DNA of 64,000 nucleotides. It comes from an uncultured Clostridia bacterium. GTDB lineage: Bacteria; Bacillota; Dehalobacteriia; UBA4068; CALXSR01. Below the pieces are notes generated by a model. The model made no database searches, was not told the DNA's origin, and saw only the letters and a list, made by a program, of their open reading frames with translations. The position numbers were made by a program, and so were the translations under genes. Positions 17,960-28,134 of the stretch are shown piece by piece. Location: contig CALXSR010000011.1 of assembly GCA_944391215.1 (NCBI GenBank), positions 32,290 through 96,289 of the forward strand. Reading direction: 5' to 3'. Position 1 is the stretch's first letter. Each line of letters starts with the position of its first letter.

Positions 17960-19693
17960 TTACTCTCCTTTCTCAATGGCCCCGAAAGGACATAATTGCA
18001 TACAAAGACCGCAACCCACGCAAGTGGAGTCATTGATTTCCGCTTTCCCATTTTCATCTTTCCCGATGCAAGGGCAACCGGACTTCATGCACATTCCGCA
18101 ACCGGTACATTTTTCTTTATTAATATAGAAAGCCGGTTTCATTTGCTTTTTATCCAACAAAATGCAAGGACGGCGTGTAATAATCACGGAGGGCTCTTCC
18201 GCAACCAATTCTTCCTTTACGGCTTTCATCGTCGCTTCAATATCGGCCGGATCAACCACTTGCACCCTTTTTACGCCGCAGGCCCGGCAGATACCTTCAA
18301 TATCTACAATAGGAGCTGGCTCCCCTTTGGCATTAAAACCGGTAGTCGGATTATCTTGATGACCAGTCATAGCGGTAATGCGGTTATCCATAATTACCAC
18401 TGTAATATTCGATTGATTATAAACAGCATTTATAATACCGGTAATCCCAGAATGCATAAAAGTAGAATCCCCAATTACCGCTACCGTGTGTTTGCTAAAT
18501 TCTTTCCCACGCGCTTTTTCCATACCATGGGCTAAACCGATACTAGCCCCCATGCAAATAATAATATCCATCGCATTCAAAGGCGGCGTAGCGCCCAAGG
18601 AATAACAGCCGATATCCCCGGTAACATTTACTTTTAACTTACTAAGCACATAGAAAATACCACGATGTGGACAGCCAGGGCATAATACCGGCGGGCGACC
18701 AACCGCCGCACTTTCTTCTTTACATTGCAAACAATCGCCGGCAATTTCTTGCCGAATCATTTCTGTAAACACTTCTCCGCATCTAGGAAAATGCTCTTTG
18801 CCGGATATTGCAATCCCCCAACTTTTCACTTCCTGCTCTATCAAAGGATCCAATTCTTCTACTACATATAAATCTTTTACGGAAGCAGCAAATGCTTCAA
18901 TTTTCTTCCGAGGCAATGGCCAACTAAAGCCAAGCTTTAAAATGGAAGCTTCCGGCAGCGCTTCTTTCACATATTGATATAAAACGCCGCTTACAATGAT
19001 ACCCACTTCCTTGCTATTCATTTCCACTCGATTTAAGGAAGTTTCTTCGCTAAACTTTTGCAGTTCCAATAATCTTTGTTCTACCACAGCATGACGTTTT
19101 CGAGCCACAGCTGGCATCACTACATATTTGCTGGCATCTTTTACATAAGGTTTTAATTCCTGTTCTTTTCTGTCATGCACTTCCACCAAAGATTGCGAAT
19201 GGCAAACCCGGGTCGTCATACGCATAAAAACAGGCGTATCAAATTTTTCACTTATTTCATAAGCTTCTTTCACAAAATCCAAACATTCCTGGCTATCGGC
19301 AGGTTCTATCATCGGTATTTTGGCAAAACGGGCATAATAACGGTTATCCTGTTCGTCTTGGGAACTATGCATGCCCGGATCATCAGCGCTTACAATCACC
19401 AATCCACCATTGATGCCAGTATAAGAAGAAGTAAACAAGGGATCAGCCGCCACATTAACGCCAACATGTTTCATGGTTACCATGGAACGAACACCACCTA
19501 CAGCAGCACCAATCGCCACCTCCATGGCTACTTTTTCATTGGGCGCCCATTCGGCATAAATTTCATCATATTTGGCCATATTTTCCGGTATTTCCGTACT
19601 GGGCGTACCAGGATAGGCCGATAATACTTTTACGCCTGCTTCATAAGCGCCTCTTGCTACCGCTTCATTTCCGGTTAGCAATACTTTGCTCAT
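17960..19693 (-). CDS. iorA: Indolepyruvate:ferredoxin oxidoreductase alpha subunit
   Basis: About 577 residues. The N-terminal pyrimidine-binding domain opens with VLLTGNEAVARGAYEAGV and SAYPGTPSTEI. The thiamine diphosphate domain carries CPGCPHRGIFYVL, GDIGCYSLG and GDSTFMHSGITG with the cofactor-binding N further on. The C-terminus has two ferredoxin-like clusters, CTGCGMCMKSGCPC and CVGCGLCMQLCPFG. The first has extra spacing before its last Cys, as in other IorA proteins. I prefer the ATG at 19693 since it gives the family N-terminus; the frame opens further at a GTG at 19702. Second to last gene of an operon that also encodes a CoA ligase and a symporter. Confidence 0.95.
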   Translation of the reverse strand: MSKVLLTGNEAVARGAYEAGVKVLSAYPGTPSTEIPENMAKYDEIYAEWAPNEKVAMEVAIGAAVGGVRSMVTMKHVGVNVAADPLFTSSYTGINGGLVIVSADDPGMHSSQDEQDNRYYARFAKIPMIEPADSQECLDFVKEAYEISEKFDTPVFMRMTTRVCHSQSLVEVHDRKEQELKPYVKDASKYVVMPAVARKRHAVVEQRLLELQKFSEETSLNRVEMNSKEVGIIVSGVLYQYVKEALPEASILKLGFSWPLPRKKIEAFAASVKDLYVVEELDPLIEQEVKSWGIAISGKEHFPRCGEVFTEMIRQEIAGDCLQCKEESAAVGRPPVLCPGCPHRGIFYVLSKLKVNVTGDIGCYSLGATPPLNAMDIIICMGASIGLAHGMEKARGKEFSKHTVAVIGDSTFMHSGITGIINAVYNQSNITVVIMDNRITAMTGHQDNPTTGFNAKGEPAPIVDIEGICRACGVKRVQVVDPADIEATMKAVKEELVAEEPSVIITRRPCILLDKKQMKPAFYINKEKCTGCGMCMKSGCPCIGKDENGKAEINDSTCVGCGLCMQLCPFGAIEKGE

Positions 19694-19732
19694 CATTCTC
19701 ACCCTATTTCTTTCTATTTCAATTTTCTAAAA

Positions 19733-21043
19733 CTATCTTTCTTCCGGTTTGCGCATGTCGTTTACTCTTTTGGCTTTGCCATAGCTTCTTTCTAAAGAAA
19801 GTGGTTCCACCAATTTAATTTTCGCATTGATCGATAAAACAGAACGCAAATTCGCTTTAATTTCTGCTTTTAAATGCTCAAGTTCAGCGTATTTATCAAG
19901 CAAGGAGCCATCCGCCAATTCGCAAAGGATTTCCAGCTCATCCAAATAACCTTTCTTATATATATTGATACAATAATTCGTACCAATTCCTTTCATATTC
20001 ATTAAAACGCTTTCAATTTGGGAAGGGAACACATTTACCCCGCGGATAATCAACATATCATCAGTACGGCCAGTCACTTTTTCCATACGTGCCAATGTTC
20101 TGCCACAAGGGCAAGGTTCCTGATTGATCACTGAAATATCCTTGGTCCGATAACGGATAATTGGCAATGTCTCTTTCGTTAAGCTGGTAAACACCAATTC
20201 CCCTTTTTGGCCCGGCTCTAACACTTCCCCGGTATCAGGGTCAATCGTTTCAACTAAGAAATGATCTTCATTGATATGTAAACCAGTCGCATAGGTGCAT
20301 TCACCAGCTACCCCAGGTCCCATTACTTCACTTAAACCATAATTATCCGTAGCGATAATACTCAACCGATTTTCAATTTCGCGACGCATTTCATTGCTCC
20401 AGGGCTCCCCGCCAAAAAGACCGGTGCGTAATTTCATTTTTTTCATATCAATGCCCATTTGCACCGCTACTTCCGCCAAATGCAAAGAATAAGTGGGCGT
20501 ACTAATTAAAGTAGTGGTCCCAAAATCTTGCATTAGCATCAACTGTTTTTCAGTATTACCACCGGAAGCTGGAATAACCGTAGCGCCAACCCGTTCTAAC
20601 CCATAATGCAAACCAAAACCACCGGTAAACAGACCATAACCAAAGGCCACTTGAGCAGTATCATGTTTTGTTACCCCGGCGGCCGTAATAATACGGGCCA
20701 AAAGATTCGTCCAAGTATCCAGATCCTTGGCGGTATAACCAACCACAATGGGTTTCCCGGTCGTACCGGAAGAGGCATGTAAACGAACGATATTTTCTTG
20801 TGGTTCCGCAAAAAGGCCAAAAGGATAATAATCCCGCAAAGCAGTTTTTACCGTAAAAGGCATTCTTTGAATATCTTTTAAGGTTTTAAAATCTTCCGGT
20901 TTTAAATTCCTTTCATCCATAATTTGACGATAATAAGGAACTTTGGTATAGACCCTGTTCATGGTCCATTTCAGCCTTTCTAGCTGAAGCTCCTCAAGCT
21001 TTTTACGGCTTATTGTTTCCATTTCCTTATCCCACATCATCAT
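19733..21043 (-). CDS. paaK: Phenylacetate-CoA ligase (AMP-forming)
   Basis: A 436-residue adenylate-forming enzyme of the PaaK clade. It has the phosphate-binding loop LHASSGTTGKPIVVGYT, the YGLSEVMGPGVAGEC motif, the hinge IIRYRTKDIS and the C-terminal lysine in SYGKAKRVND. PaaK joins arylacetates to CoA at the expense of ATP. Next to iorAB, which yields arylacetyl-CoA, it may let the cell run the pathway from arylacetate toward arylpyruvate, and so make aromatic amino acids from imported arylacetates. AAGGAG lies nine bases before the ATG at 21043; the open frame starts one codon earlier at TTG. Confidence 0.92.
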   Translation of the reverse strand: MMMWDKEMETISRKKLEELQLERLKWTMNRVYTKVPYYRQIMDERNLKPEDFKTLKDIQRMPFTVKTALRDYYPFGLFAEPQENIVRLHASSGTTGKPIVVGYTAKDLDTWTNLLARIITAAGVTKHDTAQVAFGYGLFTGGFGLHYGLERVGATVIPASGGNTEKQLMLMQDFGTTTLISTPTYSLHLAEVAVQMGIDMKKMKLRTGLFGGEPWSNEMRREIENRLSIIATDNYGLSEVMGPGVAGECTYATGLHINEDHFLVETIDPDTGEVLEPGQKGELVFTSLTKETLPIIRYRTKDISVINQEPCPCGRTLARMEKVTGRTDDMLIIRGVNVFPSQIESVLMNMKGIGTNYCINIYKKGYLDELEILCELADGSLLDKYAELEHLKAEIKANLRSVLSINAKIKLVEPLSLERSYGKAKRVNDMRKPEER

Positions 21044-21074
21044 CAAAATCGGCTCCTTTATCGTTTAATCAAAT

Positions 21075-22517
21075 TCATTTATCCGTGAAAACGGTTCTAA
21101 TATGTTCTTTACTATATGGTTTGGTAAATTTACTAACAATAGGAATAATCAGCAAAGGCGCTATCATAGCAATGGTACCTGCCAAAGGCGTGTTGCCATT
21201 TAATAAAACAGTTAAACCAATAGAAAGGACTACCCCGCTTATCATACCGATCCAAGCTGCAGTTTTGGTGATGCCTTTCATAAATAACCCCAATACATAA
21301 GGAGCTAAAAAAGCGCCGGCGATCGTTCCCCAAGAAAAAGACATTAAATTGATAATATTATTCGGTATCAAAGCCAAATACAAAGAAATTGCCACAAATA
21401 CCACGCAACACAAGCGCATCAATAATACTACCTTTTTTTGTTCTATTTTGGGTTTGGCCATTTGCACCAAATCCATTACCACCGCCGAACTTGCCACCAA
21501 TACCAAAGAAGCTAAAGTGGACATCGAAGCCGATAACACCAAAAGCAAAATCAGCAAGGCAACCCAGCCCGGCAAAGTCATATTAATCATGGTAGGAATA
21601 ATTTTATCTACATTATTCCCAACTGCCGATAAATCTGTAAAAAACAAATGGCTTAAAGAACCGGTGAAATAAGCGCCAAAGGCAATCCATAAACAAAAGA
21701 TAAAAGTTACAATCGTAGCTTTTTTTATCACCGCTTCATTCTTAATGGCATAAAACTTTTGCGTCATTTGCGGCAACCCCCAAGTTCCCAAAGAAGTCAA
21801 AAGCACCAAGGAAAACAAGGCAACTGGCCCGCCGGGACCAACAGGCGCCACCAATTTAGGATCTATGGCCGAAAGCCTGGGAATAATTTCTCCCCAACCG
21901 CCTACTTGCGGGCTTTCTACCACATAATACAATAAAAAACCTACGCCTAAAATCATGATAATGCCTTGAAACAAGTTGGTTAAATTCACTGCCACATAAC
22001 CGCCCATCACCAAATAAACAGCGGTGATAATGGCGATGGCAAAAAGCGCATAAACATAAGGAATGCCAAAAATAGACTCAAAAAAATAACTTAACCCCAT
22101 ATATACCGAACTACAATATGGTACTAAAAACACAAAGATAATGAGGGCCGCAAAGACCTTCATGCCTTTGCTATCATAACGCTTGGCTAAAAATTCCGGC
22201 ATAGTAGAAGCTTGCAGCCGAATCGTCATTGCCCTTGTTGGCCGAGCTAATAATTTCCAAGCCAAGTAACTACCGATAATAGCATTACCCAAAACAATCC
22301 ACAAAACAGAAAGGCCAAACCCCCAACCGCTTTTCCCTGCATAGCCAATGAATATCACAGCCGAAAAATAAGAGGTGCCATAAGAAAGCGCCGACACCCA
22401 AGGCCCAATATTCCTACCGCCCAGGTAAAAGTCATTCAAGGTTTTGGTCTTTTTCATGCTAATATAGCCCAAAAAAAGCAGAATCGCCATGTAGAGGGCA
22501 ATTACAAAAAATTTCAT
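21075..22517 (-). CDS. Sodium:solute symporter (SSF family)
   Basis: A 480-residue polytopic protein with about 13 hydrophobic segments. It has the SSF hallmarks: FYLGGRNIGPWVSALSYGTSYFSAV at residues 31-55, where GGRxxG and the Na+-site region lie, and VLSASMSTLASLVLVASSAVVMDLV later. The substrate is not evident; being first in the operon with paaK and iorAB suggests an aryl carboxylate or related organic acid. It begins 31 bp upstream of paaK. Confidence 0.88.
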   Translation of the reverse strand: MKFFVIALYMAILLFLGYISMKKTKTLNDFYLGGRNIGPWVSALSYGTSYFSAVIFIGYAGKSGWGFGLSVLWIVLGNAIIGSYLAWKLLARPTRAMTIRLQASTMPEFLAKRYDSKGMKVFAALIIFVFLVPYCSSVYMGLSYFFESIFGIPYVYALFAIAIITAVYLVMGGYVAVNLTNLFQGIIMILGVGFLLYYVVESPQVGGWGEIIPRLSAIDPKLVAPVGPGGPVALFSLVLLTSLGTWGLPQMTQKFYAIKNEAVIKKATIVTFIFCLWIAFGAYFTGSLSHLFFTDLSAVGNNVDKIIPTMINMTLPGWVALLILLLVLSASMSTLASLVLVASSAVVMDLVQMAKPKIEQKKVVLLMRLCCVVFVAISLYLALIPNNIINLMSFSWGTIAGAFLAPYVLGLFMKGITKTAAWIGMISGVVLSIGLTVLLNGNTPLAGTIAMIAPLLIIPIVSKFTKPYSKEHIRTVFTDK

Positions 22518-22922
22518 TTTTCCCTACCGTCCTTCCATCCTATCCAATTTTCTTTTTTCCTTTTTTTCTACTACCATACTACAAGGTAAAACATTACATT
22601 TATTTTACACCGGAAAGCCCTATTAGGCAATACCTTTTATTTCCCAAAAAGCATCCTGCCCAAAGACATTTGAAAAACAATATGCGAGAACATGGAAAAA
22701 AGAAATTTATCGTTTCAAGATTGGAAACAATTATATTTACCGATTAAAAAGCAAATTCCAATTTCATCTTGTATGCTTGGCCCAACTAAAACCTCGACAG
22801 TCTAAAGAATACAGATCAGCGGATATATCAAAGGAAATTAGGAGAAAATTAAAGAATCGGTAATAAGAATAAAAAGCAATATAAGGAAAAATTATCTTCT
22901 TATACCATTTTCATTTTCATTT
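22518..22922. other. Intergenic without recognisable gene
   Basis: AT-rich sequence upstream of the symporter gene. I see no operator, RNA or coding signal that I can defend. Confidence 0.5.
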
Positions 22923-23087
22923 TTATTTTTTTATTTCCATCCCGATCCATGATAGATCCAATTGAAAAGTTACTTTTACGCTTTCTTGGCCCCAAGCTTC
23001 CTCTAATCCAGCAAGGTTTTCTATATAACCAAGTTTGGTATAAAAATAAGAAGTGGCAAAAGTTTGATAGAATAATACCAACAGACG
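22923..23087 (-). pseudogene. Possible decayed gene fragment
   Basis: A 54-codon frame without a start, opening after TGA at 23090 and ending TAA at 22923. It reads like real protein, with YFYTKLGYIENLAGL and ESVKVTFQLDLSW. I cannot assign a family. It could equally be a chance frame. Confidence 0.25.
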
Positions 23088-23101
23088 TCAGAAGCAAAAT
23101 A

Positions 23102-23135
23102 AAAAAGCCTTATCCAAAATTGAATAAGGCTTTTT
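23102..23135 (-). terminator. Intrinsic terminator of argH
   Basis: AAAAAGCCTTAT and ATAAGGCTTTTT form a 12-bp stem 24 bp past the argH stop. On the minus strand it is followed by TTTTTTATTTT. Confidence 0.85.
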
Positions 23136-23158
23136 CAGAGCGAGTATGCGTAATCTTT

Positions 23159-24553
23159 TTATTTTAATTTATTGGCTTCTTGATTTTTCAACCAATCTTC
23201 CATTTCCTGAATCGATACTTTTACCGCTTCCGGAGCCGGGCCGCCATATACTTTCCGGTCGGCTAAACATTTTTCTACATCAATCGCGGCATACACATCA
23301 TCTGCGAAGGCATCCGAGAATTGATGGAATTCATCTAATGTTAATTCATCCAAGGCTTTCCCGTTTTCTTCACAATAAGCAACCAAATGACCTACGATTT
23401 CATGACCTTGACGGAACGGCACACCTTTGCCCACCAAATAGTCGGCAGTATCTGTAGCGTTGATGAAACCGTATTTCACGCCATCTTTCATTCTTTGTTT
23501 ATTTACTGTCATGGTAGCAAGCATCGGAGCAAATACCAACAAAGCTTTTTTCACCGTATCTACCGCATCAAAAGTGGCTTCTTTATCTTCCTGCATATCC
23601 TTATCATATGCCAAAGGAATCCCTTTCATCATAACCAATAGGGTTTGCAAATCGCCAAAAACCCGACCGGTTTTACCACGTACCAATTCAGCCATATCCG
23701 GATTTTTCTTTTGCGGCATAATAGAAGAACCGGTAGAATATTCGTCATCTAAGGTAATATAACGGTATTCATTGGAAGACCAAATAATAATTTCTTCCGA
23801 AATCCGCGATAAGTGCATCATAATCATGGAAGCGCAAGCAGCAAATTCAATTGCATAATCCCGATCGGAAACACCATCAATACTATTTGCACAAACATGC
23901 GCAAAACCCAATTGTTTGGCAGTCATTTCCCGATCAATGGGGAATGTGGTAGTAGCCAAAGCGCCGCTACCTAAAGGACAATAATCCATTCTTTCATAGC
24001 AATCTTCCAACCGTTCAATATCCCTTTTAAACATTTGCGCATAACACATAGCATAATGGGCTAAAGTAATCGGCTGCGCTTTTTGCAAATGGGTATAACC
24101 GGACATAATGGTATGAATATTATCTTTTGCTAATTGGATCAAAACTTCTTCCAAGTCCAATAAAAGATCTATAATATCTTTTACTTCTTCTTTTAAATAC
24201 ATTTTAAAATCCAAAGCCACTTGATCGTTTCTGCTTCTAGCTGTATGTAATTTCTTTGCTACATTACCCAAACGTTCCGTTAAAATGGTTTCGATATTCA
24301 TATGAATATCTTCTGCGCCAATCATAAATTCCACTTTATTAGCTTTAATATCTTCCAAAATCCCTTGCAAGCCAGCAATCAGCTGTTCGGCTTCTTCTTT
24401 GGTAATAATACCTTGTTCCCCTAACATATGGGCATGCGCCATAGAACCTTCAATATCTTGTTTATACAATCTTTTGTCAAAACTGATGGAAGAATGGAAA
24501 TCTTCCACTAGATGATTCGAATCTTTTTTAAATCTTCCGCCCCAAAGTTTCAT
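23159..24553 (-). CDS. argH: Argininosuccinate lyase
   Basis: A 464-residue fumarase/aspartase-superfamily lyase. It has the ArgH N-terminus MKLWGGRFKKD, the conserved HTARSRNDQVA stretch, SGYTHLQKAQPITL with the catalytic His, LGSGALATTTFPIDRE, and the signature GSSIMPQKKNPD. It cleaves argininosuccinate to arginine and fumarate, the last step of arginine synthesis. Start 24553 is preceded by AAGGAA; the open frame extends further upstream but without homology. argG and other arg genes are not in the window, so it is transcribed alone. Confidence 0.96.
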   Translation of the reverse strand: MKLWGGRFKKDSNHLVEDFHSSISFDKRLYKQDIEGSMAHAHMLGEQGIITKEEAEQLIAGLQGILEDIKANKVEFMIGAEDIHMNIETILTERLGNVAKKLHTARSRNDQVALDFKMYLKEEVKDIIDLLLDLEEVLIQLAKDNIHTIMSGYTHLQKAQPITLAHYAMCYAQMFKRDIERLEDCYERMDYCPLGSGALATTTFPIDREMTAKQLGFAHVCANSIDGVSDRDYAIEFAACASMIMMHLSRISEEIIIWSSNEYRYITLDDEYSTGSSIMPQKKNPDMAELVRGKTGRVFGDLQTLLVMMKGIPLAYDKDMQEDKEATFDAVDTVKKALLVFAPMLATMTVNKQRMKDGVKYGFINATDTADYLVGKGVPFRQGHEIVGHLVAYCEENGKALDELTLDEFHQFSDAFADDVYAAIDVEKCLADRKVYGGPAPEAVKVSIQEMEDWLKNQEANKLK

Positions 24554-24770
24554 TGTACATTCCTTCTTTCCTTTTACTTTCCTCTTATTATACACCAAGA
24601 AAAGGCAAATGCAAGAGTTTTTTTGAATATTTATTCATCAAAACGCGTTTTTTCTCAACAAAATACCCAAAACCCAGCCTTACTATGTTCTCCCCCTGGT
24701 AAACACATAAAGTTCATGATATAATAATGCGAGAAATTTGTCGAAGAAAGAGCTTTTCGGAGTTGAAACA

Positions 24771-26189
24771 ATGATTTTTTCTAGCAATATTTTTTTATTT
24801 GGCTTTCTGCCTATTGTTCTGTTAGTTTATTTCGGCCTTCTTGGCTTTTGTCCCTTATGGGTAAAAAATATTTTTCTTTTATTGGTCAGTTTATTCTTTT
24901 ACGCCTGGGGAGAACCAAAATTCATTTGCATGCTGATTTTCTCCATTCTCTTTAACTGGCTCTGCGGATTGCTCATTCACCAATATCAAAAAAAAGAAAA
25001 GAAAAAAATCCCTAAAATTATATTAATTATCAGTATATTGGTCAATATCGGGCTCCTTTTTATCTATAAATATTTGCTTTTTACCATGGGGATTTTTACC
25101 GCCTTAACCCATATGGAAATCACTTTACCTAATATTGTTTTACCAGTAGGTATTTCTTTTTTTACCTTTCAAGCATTGTCCTATGTTATTGATGTTTACC
25201 GTGGTACTTCCGCCGTACAAAAAAATCCCCTTTATTTAGGCCTTTACATATCCTTTTTCCCACAACTGGTAGCCGGTCCTATCGTCCGCTATAATACCAT
25301 TGCTGCGGAAATTAAAAACCGCAAAACAACATTAGATGATTTTTGCAGTGGCTTTAGTCGTTTTATCATCGGTTTAGGGAAAAAAGCATTGTTGGCCGAT
25401 CAATTAGCGCTAGTTGCCGATCGCGCTTTTACTATGCAGCCTTATGATCTATCCATCGGTTTTGCCTGGCTAGGCGCTATTGCTTTCATGTTGCAAATTT
25501 ATTACGATTTTTCCGGTTATTCCGACATGGCCATTGGTTTGGGTCGCATGTTTGGATTTCATTTTATGGAAAACTTTCAATATCCCTATATTGCCAACAG
25601 CATTACCGATTTTTGGCGCCGTTGGCATATTTCCTTAAGCTCCTGGTTAAGAGACTACATTTATATTCCCCTAGGTGGTAACCGGGTAAAAACTAAAACA
25701 CGCTTGTTTTTTAATTTGTTCATGGTTTGGCTGGCTACCGGCATTTGGCATGGCGCCAACTGGACCTTTATCCTTTGGGGGCTTTACTATTTTGTCTTTA
25801 TTGTCATAGAACGGTTATGCGGTTTAAATAAAAAACCATTGAAAATTGGAGGCCATATTTATACGCTGCTGATTGTTCTTTTTGGTTGGGTTATTTTTCG
25901 CAGCGCCGATTTCAGGCAATTGGTTGGGTATTGTAAATCCATGCTGGGGTTATGGCCCGATCGTATTTTCCTTAACGACTATGCTCTTTTCTATTTCCAA
26001 GAATATGGCCTAGTTTATTTAGCAGCAATCCTTTGTTCCATCCCTTGGTTAAGCAAATATAAAGAAAAAATTTGTAACCATCCTCTATTTGCGATTCCAG
26101 CCGCTTTGTTTTTAATATGCATTTTTGTATTTAGCGTCAGTTTTATTATTAAGGGCAATTATAACCCCTTCATTTATTTTAATTTCTAA
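24771..26189 (+). CDS. MBOAT-family membrane O-acyltransferase (AlgI/PatA-like)
   Basis: A 472-residue multi-spanning enzyme. It has the MBOAT core SFFTFQALSYVIDVYRG, FFPQLVAGPIVRY, FYDFSGYSDMAIGLGRMFGF-type sequence, and FWRRWHISLSSWLRDYIYIPLGG. The catalytic His is in ATGIWHGANWTFILWGLYY. It moves acyl groups, usually acetyl, across the membrane for transfer to cell-surface polysaccharides. GGAG precedes ATG 24771; the preceding TGATATAAT at 24716-24724 is a plausible extended -10. The partner acetylesterase-like gene follows after 12 bp. Confidence 0.92.
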   Translation: MIFSSNIFLFGFLPIVLLVYFGLLGFCPLWVKNIFLLLVSLFFYAWGEPKFICMLIFSILFNWLCGLLIHQYQKKEKKKIPKIILIISILVNIGLLFIYKYLLFTMGIFTALTHMEITLPNIVLPVGISFFTFQALSYVIDVYRGTSAVQKNPLYLGLYISFFPQLVAGPIVRYNTIAAEIKNRKTTLDDFCSGFSRFIIGLGKKALLADQLALVADRAFTMQPYDLSIGFAWLGAIAFMLQIYYDFSGYSDMAIGLGRMFGFHFMENFQYPYIANSITDFWRRWHISLSSWLRDYIYIPLGGNRVKTKTRLFFNLFMVWLATGIWHGANWTFILWGLYYFVFIVIERLCGLNKKPLKIGGHIYTLLIVLFGWVIFRSADFRQLVGYCKSMLGLWPDRIFLNDYALFYFQEYGLVYLAAILCSIPWLSKYKEKICNHPLFAIPAALFLICIFVFSVSFIIKGNYNPFIYFNF

Positions 26190-26201
26190 GGAGGCGTAAA
26201 A

Positions 26202-27431
26202 ATGAAAAAAAACTGTTATGCCAAAATCGCCACCCTTTGCATTTTGTTAATGATTTTTCCTTTTTCTTATTATGTTCTGGGACAATGCCTAGAGCGCACG
26301 CCAAAAGAACTGCCGGATCGTTTGGCAGAAATCACAACGCCAGATATTTTCCAACAAGCGGAAAAGGGAATTCAATTTTATACAGACATATTTAATAGCG
26401 AAACTCCTTGGGAAATGCAATTTATTGAAATCAACGGCCTCTTTCAAAGAATAGCCGGCAAACATTACATTGAAGACGTAGTACCGGATCGCAGCATTGT
26501 AAAGGATAATCATGGCTTTTTGCATTTTACTGGTTATTGGTATATGCCCAATACTTTCCAAGCAGAAAAACTAGCCGATCCTTTAGAGGACTTCTATCTA
26601 TATTTAAATAAAAGGAATATCCCACTCCTTTATGTAGCAGCACCAGAAAAAAACATGCAAGGTTATACAAAATTCCCAGCATTAATTAAAAATTATGGTA
26701 ACGATAATGTGGACGCCTTTTTAGAACAATTGGGGCAAAAGGATATTCCTTATTTAGATTTAAGAGCAGAATTAGCCAAACTAAAAGATAAGGATCATTT
26801 CTTTTATTATACTGACCATCATTGGACTACACCCACCGCTTTTTGGGGTTTCCAACAAGTTGTAAATACGTTAAACCATGATTTTAATTTTCGCTTAGAT
26901 CCACAAAATAAATTCCGTAATAGCAAAAACTATACGATACAAAATAACGAAAATGGTTTTGTCGGCACCCAAGGGCGGCGCGTCGGCCAATATTTTACCC
27001 AAACAGATAACTTTATTTTACTGCTACCGCAATTTGCTACCGATTATACTTTTGAGCAAGCTTGGCAAGATAATGCAGTACGAGGAACCTATGCAGAAAG
27101 CTTGTTACAATCCGAATATATAGAAAATGAAGACAAATACACCAACCGTTACGCAGCTTTTCTAGGGGGCGATTATCCTTTAACCACTATTACAAACCAC
27201 AAACAAAATAACGGGATAAAATTATTGGTTATTAAGGATTCTTTTGCGGATCCATTACTCACCTTTCTAGCAGCTTGCGTGGAAGAAATTCAAATTGTAG
27301 ACCTACGATATTATACCCAATCTCTTTACACACTAACACAAAGATATCGACCAGATGCCGTTTTATTTTTATACTCCTCCGCATCCTTAACCGAAGACAT
27401 GTTTTCCTTTACTGCCAAAAAAGCAGAATAA
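26202..27431 (+). CDS. AlgJ/AlgX-like DHHW-domain acetyltransferase partner
   Basis: A 409-residue protein with an N-terminal signal-anchor (residues 8-29) and an extracytoplasmic SGNH-hydrolase-like domain. The DHHW motif is in YYTDHHWTTPTAFWGF, and KDSFADPLLTFLA gives the Ser-containing block seen in AlgJ/AlgX/WssH-type partners. These proteins accept acetyl groups from the MBOAT exporter and place them on an exopolysaccharide. AGGAGG before ATG 26202 marks the start. No polysaccharide synthase lies nearby, so the acceptor polymer is unknown. Confidence 0.85.
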   Translation: MKKNCYAKIATLCILLMIFPFSYYVLGQCLERTPKELPDRLAEITTPDIFQQAEKGIQFYTDIFNSETPWEMQFIEINGLFQRIAGKHYIEDVVPDRSIVKDNHGFLHFTGYWYMPNTFQAEKLADPLEDFYLYLNKRNIPLLYVAAPEKNMQGYTKFPALIKNYGNDNVDAFLEQLGQKDIPYLDLRAELAKLKDKDHFFYYTDHHWTTPTAFWGFQQVVNTLNHDFNFRLDPQNKFRNSKNYTIQNNENGFVGTQGRRVGQYFTQTDNFILLLPQFATDYTFEQAWQDNAVRGTYAESLLQSEYIENEDKYTNRYAAFLGGDYPLTTITNHKQNNGIKLLVIKDSFADPLLTFLAACVEEIQIVDLRYYTQSLYTLTQRYRPDAVLFLYSSASLTEDMFSFTAKKAE

Positions 27432-27445
27432 AAATGACAAGTTAG

Positions 27446-27476
27446 AAAAAGACCGGAACGCCCTGGTCTTTTTTCT
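27446..27476 (+). terminator. Intrinsic terminator of the O-acetylation pair
   Basis: AAAAAGACC, a ten-base loop, and GGTCTTTTT, followed by a further T-rich run. Confidence 0.75.
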
Positions 27477-27703
27477 TTTTTTAATCCATCTTATAATCTC
27501 TTCCATTCTCATGTATAAAAAATACACTTATAGCAACACTATATTCTTATATCATACTTCTTTTATCATTATAATCATAGCATAATTATAAATAATATTT
27601 TATGATTCATAAAATAAAAACCTTTGTTGTCAACCATAAGCGAATAGATGTCTTAATAGAAAACCCATGTGTATTATTCTTTTAAAAGAAAGAGGTGAAA
27701 GCA

Positions 27704-27997
27704 TTGCTCTATTTCGGTTTAAAATTAAAACAAATTCGGACAAGTCGTGGGTTGACACAACAAAGATTAGCCGATAAATTAGGCATTACCAAATCAACTA
27801 TCTCTGCTTATGAAAATAGCAGCAAATATCCTTCCTTAGAAATTCTTTATAACTTAGCTATTATTTTAAATGTTTCTACAGATTATCTACTAGGTTTATC
27901 TAATGACAAAGATTTTAATATTGCGCCTTTAACAGATGAGCAAATTGAATTAATCAATGAGTTGATTATTCAATATACGCATCTAAACAACAAATAA
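27704..27997 (+). CDS. XRE-family helix-turn-helix regulator
   Basis: A 97-residue protein dominated by one HTH_3 domain: LKQIRTSRGLTQQRLADKLG, then ITKSTISAYENSSKYPSLEIL, ending VSTDYLLGLS. A short helical tail of about 30 residues follows. It resembles stand-alone cytoplasmic repressors of phage or toxin-antitoxin type, but no partner gene is adjacent. The frame opens at GTG 27695. The TTG at 27704 has AGAGGTG six bases before it and I take that as the start. Confidence 0.8.
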   Translation: MLYFGLKLKQIRTSRGLTQQRLADKLGITKSTISAYENSSKYPSLEILYNLAIILNVSTDYLLGLSNDKDFNIAPLTDEQIELINELIIQYTHLNNK

Positions 27998-28134
27998 TTG
28001 ATATAATATACCATCCCAAACTCTTTCCCATCGCGATCTATTTGATTTTTATAATATTTTTGCTACAATAGAAATAGTAGTATAATATCGATGGTGGTTT
28101 CTTGCTATTTTGAAAGAGACAGGATGTGACAATT

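Noticed and set aside
24738..24770. Upstream TTG start for the MBOAT gene
   Set aside because: The ATG at 24771 has the ribosome binding site and begins the hydrophobic N-terminus expected for the family.
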